Numbered from the stretch's first letter, positions 26,436-40,217 are shown. The stretch: DNA of 64,000 nt from Pelargonium tetragonum (GCA_036897445.1 JAYMTL010000052.1:54889-118888); one strand, 5' to 3'. Translations and numbers: made by a program. The notes: generated by a model from the sequence alone, not told the origin.

Positions 26436-29400
26436 TATAGTTTTATTATAATGCGATTACACCTTTTGAAAATACCACGACTCTTTGTATATTCTTTGAA
26501 GTAATACCAATTCCCAGGGCAAGGTAAGAATTTAGCCGACTCTTATCTTGTAGTAGGATTTCACCCTCTAGAAATTATCACTAAACTGGAAACCTTTTTT
26601 TAGAACGGGGTTGCTTAAAATCTCCTTTATTAAGAAGTGGCCTAGCCATTAACTTTAAAAGAGAGAAGACTTTTTTCTTGTGACCTCGGATCCTTTCTCT
26701 TCCTACACCTGGTTTGAGTTATACTTGTTGGTCCGGCCAGTCGGTGGGTATAAAAAGAATCCGACAAACCAAAAACTTACAGTTTCACAAGGAGCGCCCC
26801 CTTTTTATAGGCTTATAGGCGAAGGTACAAAAAACTTTTAACAAGTTAATGGGATTAGATACAGATTCGCCTTAAAAAACTCTGAGTTATTCGTGTATAG
26901 TTAATATAGTTAAAGTTATACGAGTAAAAAGAAGAAAAAGATTAAGAAATTGTCTAACTAGTTGAAAATTCTTTGTATTCCACAGGGAGATCTAGGGCAG
27001 CCTCCGATAGACATATTATGACTTTGTTTTCCTACTCCGGATAAGTAAGGAAATTTTCTAACAATATAGAAAGAAAGATTCCCGCAGTTTTCAATACTAT
27101 AATACTATAAAGAATTAAGAATCAATTCTATGGCCTCGTAACTTCTATCGATAGTTATTATAGGCCTTGTTTTGCTGCAGCTCCTTTTAATAAAGCAAAA
27201 CTTTATATTCGATTTCTTACAACAAAATATAGCATAAGTTTTAGGCTCTGGTTTTCACGCGAAAATCACTTAGATAAAGGTTTGCTTGTACCCTTAGAAA
27301 CCGGAAGATAGGAAATAAAGTGAATTTTTGTTTACTTTACTTAATTCTTTTCAAAGATTCCATATTCTAAATTCCTATTAAAGTCAGTATAAAGGATTAT
27401 ACTAACCCAAGTTTTAGTTTGGTACAATTTTAGCCTTATTTTGTTACTTAATGTTTGTATAGATAGTCTATCCAGCCTTTTGAAAGCATTTAGGTTTATC
27501 TATCATACAAAGGAAATACTTACTAAAAAAGTGTCATGAATTCGAAGTGAAGTCGTTTTATTCTTTTTTTTAGGATGCTGTAGATTTCATTTCTGAAGCA
27601 AATTCTGGGTAGATCTCGGATAAGGCTAGTTCAGTAAAACAGGTTTCGCGGGTTAATACAAGAATAAGCTATAGCGGGGAGGTCTGTTATCTATTTAGCT
27701 TTACTTGGTCAAGGGGTATACTCCTTTGAAGTCTTAACCGAGTCCTCGTAATTTGGATTTAGCATATTTGCTTGTAGATGACATAAAACTCCTTTTTTTA
27801 TAATTGTTCTTGACCTTTCTAAAAAAGCTTAGAATTTCGAACCCTCGGCATTCTTATAAACTTACTGGCTTTGTTTTTTAGTTTCGAAAATATTAAATTA
27901 CGAATAGATGGGGGAATTGTACTACAGAAAAAGACTCTTTTCTAAAGCAAATTACTTTATAGATTTTAGATAAGTCCCTTTGTTTTGTATGAAATACCGT
28001 AGGATTCTTGCTCTACTTTTGCTTTAAGAAGTTGCTATATAAGATAATAAGAGCAAAGGAGACTACAGGAAACACCTATTAGCTTTTTATATGCTAGTTA
28101 CTCTAGAAATTAGAAATTTTAGAAAAGCAAACAGGTTTTAATTTAACAAAAAACCCTACGACTTTATGACCAAGGATTCTTCTTACTACTAAACCCGTCT
28201 GTAGGGTTATACTTTGGAGCGAAATGGTGTAACATTTGTATATTAAAAAAGCTTTAGATATGCTATAAGGATCCTGAACAAGTAGTAGGAACTCCTCTTT
28301 ATTTGATTTGATAGGTTGATAAGAGGGGGCCCTGCTTATGGATAAAACTCTAACGAAGTTTTTTGAACCTTTGTGACACTTGTGCCAGGCTTTTGGAAAA
28401 TATACAGGATCCCTCTCCTTTGTATACCCGGTAAATTCTATGTAGGGCAGCCTACTAAAAATTCTTTGCTAGTGATTTTTTCAGTCAACAATTTCAGTAT
28501 TCACAGGGTAATTACAAGGGTTCTGTAACTCCTTCAAAGCCCAGTCCCTTTTAAAGAGCATCGCGTAATACTTATATATATATATTATGAGGATATTAAA
28601 ATAAGATATAAGTGTTTACCTTTGAACATAAGAAGGAAGCTTGTGCCTTCTGTGCGAAACACTTTACACTGTCCTACTATAAAGGATTCGCGAAAAAGCA
28701 GCTCAAAAGCGATTGCTTAACGAACAAGAAGTTGACGCATAAAAAAGGGGAATCTTAGTACTCTCCCTTAGTTGAAAAACTCCGTTTATTACTTATTCAT
28801 CAAAACCCAAAAGGGAATCTAAGAATAACGCCTTTAACTCGTTGCTATCATACTCGTGGAAATTGAGTTTTTGACAAAAAGACTTATAGATTAATGTATC
28901 TCTCAGATAAAGGAAACTTCTTAAGGATCTTAAAATTCGTTGAAGTCTAAGATATAAAAAATTTCACTTCGATTAATCCGGAAAGACTCGAAACTCTTTT
29001 ATGTATATCCTAAAAATTTCTCTTGAAAAATCCCTTTTGGAGTAAATTGCTACTCTTATAGGGTAGCTCTTTTGCTAAATAAAGAGAAAAGCTCCACATT
29101 AGAGGGAGTTCCCTAAGATTTATAGCCTGAGTTTTAAAGCTCTGAACTGCTAGATTTCAACCTTAACAAAGACATAAAACGAGGCTAGGCAATGAACCAA
29201 AGGAAGGATCATAAATTCCATAATAAGTAGGTTACAAGGGCCCTCTTTCTACTATAAACTTAAACTTAGAATGCTATCCGCGTTTTACTCCTCAAGTAAA
29301 GCTATGTTATTCCTTGTTTTGTATATCGTCGATAACCTTTTTTGATATGAGTAAAAAACCATCCAGGCTTCTCCTCCCAAAGCCTTTTGCCTGATGGCCT

Positions 29401-29977
29401 TTACTTTAGTATAACTAATCAACACTCAAAAGGTTCTAGTTACTTAATCCCCTGATAAATATGAATACCTAAGAAGAGAAACTGCCACTCATAAGCAAGT
29501 ATATTAGTGTGGACTTCAAGCTGTGAAGGTATAAAGGCTCTATCAATGGAGGAGCCTTAACTCTAAGAATCTCTATTAGGGCTCTTTTACACGAGGGGAT
29601 CCCTTTTTAAATATAACCTGCGTACTGTTAGCTGCTAGAGTCTTAATAAACTAAACGAAAAAGTTTTACAAAGCAAGCTTTGAAAGGATTCAATATTCAC
29701 AATTCATTTTTATTTATAGATTCTGGAAAACCTTACATTTATAAGTAAAAGGCCCTTTGACTCTAAAGGTATACACCTTCTTTTGAGCGCCTATAAGCAA
29801 CCTCCCTTTTATTGCAAATGCTTTCGCAAGAATCCTGAGACCGAAATTCGGGGAGTAATGACGGAATATATGCCGGCGCAAGGGTATTAAAAGTTATATC
29901 TTTGTTTATCGCCTTGATTTTTTTATGAAAAGAGGTTCTCGTCTACTGAGTAAAGTAAGTTGTAACTAAATTAGCCC

Positions 29978-30005
29978 TAAATTCTAGGTTTATGCCTAGA
30001 ATTTA
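29978..30005. repeat. Inverted repeat, 11-bp perfect stem
   Basis: TAAATTCTAGG (29978-29988), loop TTTATG, then CCTAGAATTTA (29995-30005). This would be a stable hairpin in either strand. About one such perfect stem is expected by chance in a window this size, and no gene ends next to it, so its role is unknown. Confidence 0.6.
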
Positions 30006-31696
30006 CCTTTCAAATTAAGAAAAATATGTTTGTACGGGAACAAGTTTTAAGTGACATTAACCTTGCCCAACTCTTATATTTGTAACTCCTTTATTAAGTA
30101 TTAATAAGTCTAATATTGCAGACTAATTACATATAAGGTTTTATATCGTGTAATTTTTTGCACAAAAATAGAGTGCTGCTATAATGCGAGTTGTATAATA
30201 AAGTCTAACAAAAGCCTTTTTACAAAAGCATCCTGCCGGGATATAGTGGGAGTAATTAACCTGTCCTTGAGAAGTGCTTACGGGACCCTGCGAAATGAAA
30301 AGCTCTGGACTTAACTAAAACGGAGGGTGCTCTACATATTGTAAAGATAAATTAGAAATCCTTATTAAAGCTTTTCGTTGTGCGAACTCCTCTACACTAT
30401 ATTAGGGGCTTTCTATACCTATACTAGTTAGATAGCTTTTATAGCTTGAGTCATAAAGAAAGGCGGTATTACTTCCTTTTTTAGCAGAGCCCAGGCTGCT
30501 GGAATATTTAGAATTTGAATTGTTCGAAAACTTTAAGCATTAAGCTTATTTTGGTTTTAATTATAGGACTCGGCCCACTTCCTCTTCCTATTCAAGAACT
30601 GCTCTCCTTGTAGAATAATACGGATATAAACCCCGTTTTTAGACTCTTATTTAAGCAAAGCAGCTCTATACTTAAACTAAAGCCAAGTAGTCACTACTAG
30701 GGAACGCCCCTTTCTCGAAAAGGTATAAAAGGCTTAGAAACCTTTAAGGAGCAATAGCTCAAAATAAGTTTCCTTTTTAAGAATTCTTGATGAAATAACA
30801 TTTTCACTACTATGAGTTCCTTTCAACATTAAAACTTCTTAATATTTTGACTCGGAAAGCAGGGGAGTTGTACTCGCGTTGCACTCAATGTTTAACTTAT
30901 AATCGGCAGGTTCTATTCTAGTCGGGTCGGCCCTAATAAAGCAACTTAAATACTTCACTGTAATAATAAAGTAACAAACCTTTCTACTAGAAGCTTAAGA
31001 AAGCCGCCTTCCCAGTTAGACTTTAGGTCACTCTAAAGTGCCTCTTAATTATTCCTAATTTAGCAGCGCCAATCTGATAAGCACACCCTGCCTAGATTTA
31101 AGCTTCGAAATCTAGCCTAATCCGGTACTTTTAAAAGTGTCCTTAGCACGCGAAAAGGACTTACCCGCCCATATTAATTAAAGAGAATTCTAGCTCCTGC
31201 GCAAATAGCAACAAAAAGGGGCATTCAACGATTAACGGTATTAGGGTTTGATAAACTTAGTAAGATAAGGCTTTCTTATATAAAATATTGTTCTAGGAGT
31301 AAGTACTCTATAAAAAGCATAAAGTCAGTAAAACGCTAGCTTTAATTAAATAAATCTAAACCACTACATAACTATAAAGAAAAAGTTTCGTTAAAGATTA
31401 GAGGTAAGCCCTTCCTCGCTCTGTGTTACTTAGGCACTCCCGTTTATAAGGCCCAATCAAGCCTTGAAGTATTCATCTTGCGGGTTCCCCTTTTTTTAAT
31501 TAATAAGGAGTACTTTGTTTGAATACCACTTTAGTGTCCATTGTAGAACTCTATCAAAAGAATTTTTATATACGTGAAAATGGGACTCAACCTACAGCCA
31601 ATAAACTGCTTACCCCTTCGGGAAGCCCACCCTTTCTAAGGCATTTTGTAGGTGCCTTTGAACTTATTACAACGAAAAATACGTCATGAGTAAAAA

Positions 31697-31727
31697 GCGA
31701 TTCGAACCCACTTTGCTCCAATTAACT
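31697..31727 (-). pseudogene. tRNA-like fragment, D-arm-like piece joined to T-arm core
   Basis: On the minus strand AGTTAATTGGAGC, D-arm-like, runs directly into AAAGTGGGTTCGAATCGC, T-arm-like, again with no anticodon arm between them. A second T-arm core (GTTCAAATC, minus strand) sits at 31768-31776, only about 60 bp away, so two remnants are packed together. Neither has a pairing acceptor stem. Confidence 0.3.
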
Positions 31728-31767
31728 ATTGATCTACATCTCAATCGGCTAACTAGCTTAGGGTAGG

Positions 31768-31776
31768 GATTTGAAC
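31768..31776 (-). pseudogene. tRNA T-arm core
   Basis: On the minus strand CTGGG-TTCAAAT-CCCTA shows three of five stem pairs and a canonical loop. No other cloverleaf part is visible. It is one of the cluster of T-arm-like sequences between 31.7 and 43.7 kb. Confidence 0.28.
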
Positions 31777-32242
31777 CCAGTTTACCTAGTCAAATTCTTT
31801 ACCTTTTTAGAAGGTTGCCCTTTATAGTGTATAGTGTTCTTAAAGTATAATCTATCAGGTCAAAATACACGAGGAGCTTGTAATTGGTAAAGCAAAAAAG
31901 ACTTTATGTACCCTAGTAGAATTCACTTTTAGGCCTAGGGCAAAGGGGGAGCTTTATCTTATCAGAACCCCATGAAATAGTCAACTGTTAAAGGAACCCC
32001 GCAGCTCGGCACCCCTTGAATTCTTTGTTTAACCTTTTAGTTTTAGGGCCCCTATCAGTTCTCAGTTTTTATAGCTTTTAATTGCCAGTTTCTTTGTTCC
32101 AAAGATAGGTCGAGCGCAAAGGGCTCCTAGGGGATAGGTAAATAATACAAGCCCAATTCCATACTCATTTTAGGTTTTCACTTGTAGCCCCTGCAACAAG
32201 TTTACTTTGACTTTAGAAAAAGGAGCTCTTAGCCCCCATTCG

Positions 32243-32258
32243 CAGGTTATCAGGTTAT
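32243..32258. repeat. Tandem duplication, 8 bp x 2
   Basis: CAGGTTAT occurs twice in perfect tandem; a length at which chance is plausible. Confidence 0.4.
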
Positions 32259-32467
32259 TCGGATAAGGATCCCCTATTTCCTAGTTCGAACTTTTGTAGA
32301 TTATATGGAAGCACTGTTTTCAAAAATTAAGGGATACCCTGTATTATTTTTCTGTATAAATTATAAAATATAGAACCAGTATTTCAAATTCTTAGTCAAT
32401 CCCGGAGCCTTTTTTGTAACTGAATACCTGTATAAAGTCGCGAGTTTCACTTCTTGTCTCGTTGTAA

Positions 32468-32503
32468 GTGCATTTGAACCACCTATTTTTATTCTACCGA
32501 ACA
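32468..32503 (-). pseudogene. tRNA-like fragment, D-arm-like piece joined to T-arm-like piece
   Basis: On the minus strand TGTTCGGTAGAAT resembles the D arm of a tRNA such as tRNA-Trp. It is followed after a short A-rich link by AGGTGGTTCAAATGCAC, a degenerate T arm. The anticodon arm is missing. The similarity is short and could be chance. Confidence 0.22.
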
Positions 32504-33103
32504 TAAGGGCTATCCGAGGCTTGTCGAAGGTTTTTGCATAATAAGGTGTTTCTACCAACCCCTAAAATAGAATTTCCACTGCGCAGCTCCGGGAGAGGCT
32601 CAAACGAGGATCCCCAAAATAGAAAAAGAAGTTTTGTTCCTTTGTACTTATACCCTAAACGCAAAATCTCTCAATTACTATTCCTAACCTGAATCGGGGC
32701 ATAAAAAGAATAACTTTATTAAAACTCATGACTATTGGCTGGACTAAGTAAAGCCCTTTTTACAAGAGTCTACCTACAACTAACTTAAGTTAAGAACTTT
32801 CCTTTCTAACAGGCGACCTAAAATCTCATAAATTTGGCCTAACAGGTAACGCTGAAGCACTAATCGAGAGGCCCCCTTTACTTTATAGGGAATTCTGAAA
32901 CAAAAAGAAATCCTTATTGCAAGGTCTTTGTACTACAGAATTTTTGATCATATTAATTGCCAATGTAAAAACGGAAAGTAGTTAGCCAATAAAAAATAGA
33001 CTTAAGGAATATTCCTAACCCTTGGTTTCAAGAATAAGGGTACAGCTAAGTTCGTAATAACATAAATTCCTTTAATTTAAACTGCCGAAAAATAGAGTAG
33101 ATA

Positions 33104-33189
33104 CTGGAGTTGTACGATTTGAACCCAGAGTTTCTTCTAGTTTTACATACAAAGCGGTTTTTTATTGACTAGAACCGACCTCAATTCCC
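33104..33189 (-). pseudogene. tRNA-like structure, unassigned
   Basis: On the minus strand a start GGAATTG and an end CAACTCC can pair at six of seven positions about 83 nt apart. Inside lie a 5-bp stem CGGTT/AACCG where a D arm would be and a T-loop core GTTCAAATC. No acceptable anticodon stem forms, and the T stem is only partly paired. The length would suit a tRNA with a long variable arm, but I cannot name an anticodon. It may be a decayed tRNA-Leu, -Ser or -Tyr type gene, or a coincidence. Confidence 0.25.
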
Positions 33190-35526
33190 TAGTAAGCTCT
33201 ATTAATTTATTACCAAAGAAAAGAGGGGCATAAAGCTCTTTAAAAACCAAGTAATCCTGTAAGACTTCCATTTCACATTGGTTGTGCTCAGCAGAGAATT
33301 TGACATTTATCTATGCTAGTATTAGAAAATATCTTTCATTTAGTAAACGTATTAATATACTTTATCTGCGAGAGGAAGATCCGCGTATGAGTTGGATAGG
33401 CTTTGAATGCGCTTGCTCTTGTTGTCTCGTTCCCTTTGGCTTTACTTTTATATAAGTATAAGTTTACACGGGGCCTCCCCTTTAGTTAGACTTCTACTCC
33501 ATATATCTAAATCCTAAAGATAAATAAAGGCAAAAACCCGGCCCTTGTTATAGATTTTCTTACATTTATTGATATTGAAAAATAGATGGAAGATACACTT
33601 GCGGCGCTTTTTGAGTAAATACCAGTCCTAATTTTAGAGTCAATCTCTTCCTATAAGCTTGATTTTTTCTTTATGTTCTGAATACCTACATGATTTATAG
33701 AATCCTTAAATATAGGAGATTCCTGACTCTCTCAAAACGCGTCCAACTTGAAAGAGTATCCCAATTACATCATATAATAACCGCAAGCAAAGGACCCCTT
33801 AAAAGATATTCTAAATATTTGGTCAATACTTTTTTGGTAAGCTCCATAATAGAGCACTCCCTTTTTCCTTGAAGTTCTTAATGTATATAATTCATAATTC
33901 TTCGTAGAAGTTTCACTCAAGGGTACCCTTTTTAGGAAGTTCTTCGTTTCTGGGCAATAGTACACGGCTAGAATAATAAAAAAGGGAAAGTCGTACAACC
34001 TCAGCAAACATTGCAAGTTTAAATCCTCAGGGTACGCAAAGTAGAGGAAATTCATCTTTCTTATAGATTAACTTGTGAAAAGGCTCTCCTCCTTGGATTT
34101 ATATAAGAGGGTCTCCTCGTAAGTTACTTTTTTGTTCTGAAATTCCCGTTAGGTGTACTCCTAAAATTTGAGTTTTCTAGGCATAGAGGTACATACTAAG
34201 TACAGGATTTATAAAGTTGTGGGAGGTTTTTTTAAGCCAATAGGAGCCTCATCTTACAATAAGAGTTGGGGATTCCTTTTTAGTTTTATTACCTGCTTTA
34301 TTGGGCATCTCTAAGGGCTTCGAGGGCATAACAACATAGGGAGTACTTTTTCTCAGCTATAAATTGAATTTAAAGGTATTCTTTCTCCAAAAGGCAATCT
34401 CGATGAAGGACTAACCACAACTAGCGAAAACCCTTGTTGAGCTCTTTTGTAACTTTTACTAAAAAATAATTGAAAAAAATGGACATCATGCATTTCTTGT
34501 ATCTTTAACCTGCAATTAAGCAATGCTACTTACTCTAAGTTTCTTCTTGGTTATGGAATCTCTACGGAGCTTTTATAAGTTCCATTTCTTTTCGAACTAC
34601 TCTCTTAAGTCTATATATTTGTTTGTACGCGACTATCCTGAGCGAAATAACTTAAAAGATACCTTTTTTAATACAAAAATCCCGAGCCCTAAAAATTCTA
34701 GAGACTATTCCCTTTCAGCCCTCGTTATTACACCAAATACTCGAATCTTGTACTTATTGTCCCTTTATTTAGTAAGTTTTCTAATGTTAAACAAAAATCT
34801 AAGAGGCTCATTTCTACATTCCTTATTCCTTGTCTTTCTTGTAAAGACTTCCAATATTTTTTACTAAAAAAAGAGCTCGCAAAAACCTTAAGGTATACTA
34901 TGAATTACCTTAAGATTCAAGAATATAAATTTTTTATTACAACTATACAGGGATCTCCAAAAATTAGAAAACGCCTTAAAGCTTCCCCCTTGTATAATCC
35001 TTAAAATTTCTCGAGTTTTTAGTTATATAAAAAAAACTTGGCATCCCTGGTTCAAGAAAAATTTAGTTAAAGAAATAGAATGCTATTCAAAAATACAAAA
35101 GAGTTCCGTTTATGAGAGCTAAAAAGCTTCTCTTAAAAGGTAAATATTAGGAAAGTCTTACCCTTTACTTTACCTCACTCGCTAGAAAAAAGCCTGCTTG
35201 ATATAAGAAACCCAATTAAAGTCCAAAAATCTTTCCTAAGTTCAAAACTTTTATGACACATAGCTCCTCTCTAAAATATTAAGAAAAGAAAGCGGTATCT
35301 GTATCGACATTCTTTCAGAGTTGTTTTTAGGTAAGTGTAACGCGATCCCGGACTTTCCGCATTAACGTTTCCACTTAGAAATTTCTTTTTAAACTATATA
35401 AAATATAAAGTATAGGACTCTTCAAGAACTTAGGAATTAAATCACTTAGATAAAGAATAGTTTAAAATTGGCTTGTATTAGCTTTTTCTTTAATCAAGTT
35501 ACGCTCGGCTGAAAGTCTTGTTCCTA

Positions 35527-35535
35527 GTTCGAATC
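35527..35535 (+). pseudogene. tRNA T-arm core, possibly tRNA-Asn-like
   Basis: GCTCGGCTGAAAG...CTAGTTCGAATCCTACT (about 35502-35540) resembles the 3' half of plastid tRNA-Asn, whose gene has GGTCGGCTGTTAACTG and GGTTCGAATCCTACTT as I recall it. The anticodon triplet itself is not preserved and the T stem no longer pairs. It is most likely a remnant. Confidence 0.25.
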
Positions 35536-35766
35536 CTACTCGTATATCTTTTTTTGAATCTTATAAGTTCATTAAAAGAAGTTTAAAGTTATACAGGATC
35601 CTTATTTATAGCTTAATTGACTCCGGTCTGGTTCAGCCCGAGTAAGATTATGCGCTTGTCCTATACACTTGATTTTAATCTATCTTCCACAGCATTCTGA
35701 TTTTACTAATGAAAGTAATCCGTATAGAGTTCCTCCCTATTTTTTGGGCTTGACAAGAATAAGATA

Positions 35767-35783
35767 ACGGGATTCGAACCCGG
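35767..35783 (-). pseudogene. Isolated tRNA T-arm remnant
   Basis: Read on the minus strand this is CCGGG-TTCGAAT-CCCGT, a T arm with four of five stem pairs and a canonical loop. The next seven bases, TATCTTA, find no partner within about 100 nt upstream on that strand, and no anticodon arm is recognisable, so it is not a whole tRNA. It lies 240 bp from another T-arm core at 35527 and 370 bp from one at 36141. Confidence 0.4.
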
Positions 35784-36101
35784 GGTTTGCCTTTTGAGTA
35801 TGAAGTAAATACTTGAATAGAAATTACGAGTCTCCGCATTGAATTCTAAAAACGTTTTGCTTTTGATACTTTTCTATTAAAGGGCCTTTAGGACTTGTAG
35901 GATCCACTAAGCTCAAAGTATAATCTTTCTTTCCTTTAAGTGTTCCCAAGACCAACAAAGAGTTTCTCAGATATATAAACTGCAAACAAAGTACCCTATA
36001 TATTTTTTTTAATATGCACGGGTTTCTCGATTATATTTAGTAGAATCTAGGCACCCATAGCAAGTATTCTCCCCGTTGTAAAAGTAGTAATGAATTGATT
36101 T

Positions 36102-36149
36102 AAGCGGCAAGGCACCTGCTTTTAATATCGGTATGCAAAAGTTCAAGTC
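36102..36149 (+). pseudogene. tRNA remnant, possibly tRNA-Gln
   Basis: The D-arm part AAGCGGCAAGGCA is close to the AAGCGGTAAGGCA of plastid trnQ-UUG as I recall it. It is followed at the right distance by CCTGCTTTTAAT, where trnQ has an anticodon loop beginning TTTTG, and then by a T-loop core GTTCAAGTC at 36141. The would-be anticodon stem (CCTGC against ATCGG) and the T stem do not pair. The piece is therefore a decayed gene, or would need heavy RNA editing. The tRNA-Gln assignment is a guess from the D arm. Confidence 0.35.
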
Positions 36150-39100
36150 GCGTTACCCGTCCTAGAAAAAGGGTACTCCCAGTAAGATTTTATCAAATAT
36201 AAAAGTAGATGACCAGCAGAGATAGACGGATTTTTCCTACTAAAAGTTTTAATCGCGTGAGCACCTGATACAAGTATTTCCTGAATATTAATATTAAAAA
36301 CTAGGGTGACTTATACTCCGAAATAAGCAATATTCCTATCCAAGCACTTTTAGTTAATCTTTCAGACATTAAAAGGAACTCACTTAGATATTTTTTAATC
36401 GTACAAAAGGAAGAGTTTTTGACTCTAGTTTTACTACCATTGAATTCTTAGTAAGCAAATCCAGCGTGTTGAAACCAAATAAATAGTACTTTTTCGAACC
36501 TATTACAGAAAAGCCGGCCCTAAGTTTTAAGTTTAAGTATGTGTTTGGAGATTAAGATATGACAAATTGCACAAAGTCCTTATGAGAGTTCTTATACTTT
36601 TAGGGATGGATTCCTTATCAAGCAGCACCCGCGAGGATTCCAGGAATTCTTAACTTTGTAATATTCCCCGGGATCTTAAAAAAGAATAGTCAATTATCTA
36701 AATAGATAAGGGTAATCCTTAGTTATATAATATAACCAAAAAGCAAAAGGACCCTGTTGACAATTCCAGTGCTAAAGTACTTTACACCAATATTCTACTT
36801 TATTTAGAGGTTACCTAGTATAATAACAGCTTTACCTCGCATAGACCCATTTTGTGAAAGCTCCTTTAAAAGGTCTAGCGACTCACTTAACTCTTAAAAA
36901 AACTTGAGTGCTGGCTGTAGTGTAAATTCTCAAAAAAAAAGTAAGAATACTTGTATATACTCTGAAATTATAGAAATTGGCGTAGAAACTCAAAAGCAAG
37001 CTCTTTTGTAAGAGATATGTAAAATCCAATACAAGGTCCTTCCTATGCAATTGATTTCAAGGAAGGGGCTTGATAACCGGAAACTCTAATTAAATTTTTA
37101 CGTATAGTCCAAGAGTTATCTACGAAAACCCCTTACCTAAGTTTGTGGATAACAAAGAATAATTTTTAGGTCTTTGTTTTAGGCAATTCTCTACTTTCAA
37201 TGTCATGCTTTTAATTAATTTAAGGAGTTCGGAAAGTAAAGTTGTAGTAGGACGTGTAAATAGTATAAGACTCACTACCCGGACGGTCGAAAATAGAAAA
37301 TATAACAAGCCTAAACCCTTTCTAGATGTTCTAACCTCAAAGTTTATAATGGTGAGAGTGTTTACTTTTTAGCATAGAGCTTTTTTTAGGAAAATTGCAA
37401 TATTAGGACTAAAAAGAAAAAAATAGGAAAGGTTTTTTTGGAATTACTTTATTTAAGAAAGTCCCGTTCAAGGGGGAACTGCCCTATAAATAGGATATGT
37501 CCTTTCCATCTATTTACCTTACCAGGATATCGCGACCCGCACTAACTTGTCACCAACCCTAAGATAAACGCTTTAAGGAATAGCGAATAAAGTCTAATTA
37601 AAAAGAGGGGATGCTTTCAAAAAAAGGATCCGGGCGCTAAGCAGTTAAATTTCAAAAACGTATAGGATACAACGGTGCAACTCCCTTTTTCTGAAAAGTT
37701 AAATCAATTTATTACAGAGTTGAGTCCAACGAGACTTGACCAATCCCAGTTTGAATAATCTTTAGTGGAAAATCAAGTATAAAAAGGTAACAATAAACTG
37801 GATTTTAGGTATCAAATAACTTAAATAGAAATCGTTTAAAGGTCCGCCTTGCGACTATCGAATAGAATATAAGCCCCTCTCTCTATGATTAACAGACAAG
37901 GGTCCCGATTCCTTGTTTACTTTGGTTTTGCCCCTAAAAAATTTCTTTAAACAAATATAAGGATTTAGCTTTATCCAAAACTTTTTGTGTAAGAACATCT
38001 GCAGTACTAGAGAAGCTGTGTTTCAGGGAACCTACGAAAAACCCCTGTACTTCTTCTTTACAATACTAAAGCGAGTTCTTTTTTAAATATTAAATTAACA
38101 GTGTCTCTGTTTTTCTGTTTTCCTTTTTTTTCAGGATCTCCTCAAGTCTAAAGAATATTATAGGTTGATTTCAGGATAAACCAGCTAAAGGAGGCTTACT
38201 ATAAACTATAACTAGGTATTTCAAGAGTACACTTAGTCTTTTTCAACTTTGCCAAATCCTAGGCATTGTAGGGGTAGCTAACTCAACGCTTTAAAAAACA
38301 AAAAACCCCTTCTTTTTTATTAGTAGTCTTAGGAGCGCTTTTGTTATTAATATAAGTTCTTGAGATCCTACTTAAATCTTTTTATCTTTTTGAATTAAGG
38401 AACTTTTTCCCTACAGGCAGATGGAAATAAGACAAGGGAACATACAAAAGGAATAAGGGAGCACTTGGAAAACTAAAACTACTCGTCTAAATATCAGATA
38501 AAGGGGGTCCGGGATACTAATAGACTCAGACAAAACGACGGCTCACTTTGTTACTTAAATTTCATAAAACCCAGGATTTACTTTTGTGTATCATAAAGTG
38601 TTAGACACAAGACTGAAAACAAAAACCTAAATCTGATAAAATTATAGGTTCACAAAGCCCTAAAGAGCTTCTTTAATAGTTATCCCCAACCAGTATCCTA
38701 CAAACTACAACAGGCTATGTATGGTGTTTGCTTTAATTTAAGCTCATCTTTCTAATATTAACACTAAAAAGTCCGAAATAAATACCTTAATATACTTTTA
38801 AAGGGGTTAAGTCTTAGGTTTAACTTCCCATGATGGACCCTTGAAGAGAGTCTTAGATTGTTAAAAAGCAGCTGCTATATAAAATGAATAAAGGGTTATA
38901 AAGTTTTCAGTTCAGTTACAAGAAGAAAGTTTAAGAAGCATAGGGCGATTACCTCGTGGGTTTCAGTTAAACAAACCGGATAGACCCCTTTTGATTTAAT
39001 GTATATAGAGATTCCGCGCCTCTTGTAATTTTAAAGTCTTTCCGTTTTTAAAATTAGACAGATCAAAGGTCCCTAAAATTAAGAAGATCCTGAGGAAACC

Positions 39101-39499
39101 TAAACTTGCACTAGCTTCCTTCAGGATAAGCAGGAGGGTGGTAACACTTTAATTAAATAGCTAAAAAAAAGGTGTTAATTGTACTACTTATTCACCAACG
39201 AAGTACCGAGTTAAGGCAATAATTTTTCCGAAACAAAGGGGTTGCCTTCACCTAAGTAGATAAAACGTACTACAGCACAGAGAGGACCTAACAGATCTAG
39301 ATTTTACCTATCATAAACTTCTGTAGTCTACTGCTTATACCTGAAAGTCTCAATAAAGCTGCACTTCCTTGTTATACATTTTATGCACCTTTCGTGATAT
39401 TGATATAGAGTTACCCAACAAATCCTGTACAAATCCTCGTAGGTATAAAGTAGAAAAATGCATTACTATAGGCGTTCATAAATGAGGTATGGCATGGGT

Positions 39500-39515
39500 G
39501 TTAAAGTACTTTAAC
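39500..39515. repeat. 16-bp palindrome around AAAGTACTTT
   Basis: GTTAAAGTACTTTAAC is its own reverse complement. The core TAAAGTACTTTA occurs again at 36773-36784, and AGTACT is also the end of each arm of the 24-bp palindrome at 60740. One or two 16-bp palindromes are expected by chance. Confidence 0.5.
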
Positions 39516-40217
39516 TCACTAAGACACGACTTACCCCGGGGGAGTACTTATCTTATTTATGCTCTTAAAGAAGGATTCAAAATTAGCCTTTATAAATCAC
39601 AGGATGAGGTCTAGTCTAACATAATAGTAATTGCAACCACCCGCCAGTATTCACAATTATTAATAGAAAAGCATCAAATCACACCCATGTCCTCTTTGGT
39701 AAGACCTTTGTAAGATACGCGTAAAGCCCTCTCTTTAAGTAGGAACAACCTCCTTTATAATACGAAATTCTGAAAGTTATATCTACCCCCTCTGCTGGGT
39801 CAATGCATACGTCCTTGTTTCTAAACTCTTTTAATTAGCATCATAAAAAAAGTCTCAGGGGGGTCCTTTACTATATTACTTAGATACTTTAATATCGGAC
39901 AAATACAGTTGTTTAGGTAAGGTAACCTTACATCGATAGCCGAATATAGGGGTTACTTTACTGATAGAACTAATTAATAGATTAACTTCCTTTTTATACT
40001 CATCAGGAATTAAACCAGAAATAACAAGGTCTTCTCTTTTGTCATTTGGACTGGATTCTTGTCAATACGTAGTATTCTTTAAATTTCCCTATTCGTAATG
40101 TAATCCCTATTTACTCAACTTATTACAACCCATCAAAAAGGGTGTCACCAGAATTTACCAATCGATCTTAGTTTTACAGTACTGAATGGGTACAGCAAAA
40201 GAATAGTGGCACATTCC

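Larger units (their letters stand above)
25281..31690. other. Gene-free DNA
   Basis: Holds one T-arm-like sequence (26419), a weaker serine-type one on the minus strand (GCCGAGGGTTCGAAATTC, about 27829-27846), an AATACTAT tandem doublet (27093-27108), a TA microsatellite near 28574, and the hairpin at 29978. A 77-codon minus-strand frame (26134-26367) is lysine-rich but unrecognisable. Confidence 0.45.

Noticed and set aside
26682-26692. GACCTCGGATC, reminiscent of a large-subunit rRNA motif
   Set aside because: Only 11 bases long with no rRNA-like flanks.
34523-34867. 114-codon ATG-started open frame
   Set aside because: It is one of the two longest frames, but one to three of this length are expected by chance at this composition. 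The translation has no recognisable motif, and no ribosome-binding site or neighbour supports it.
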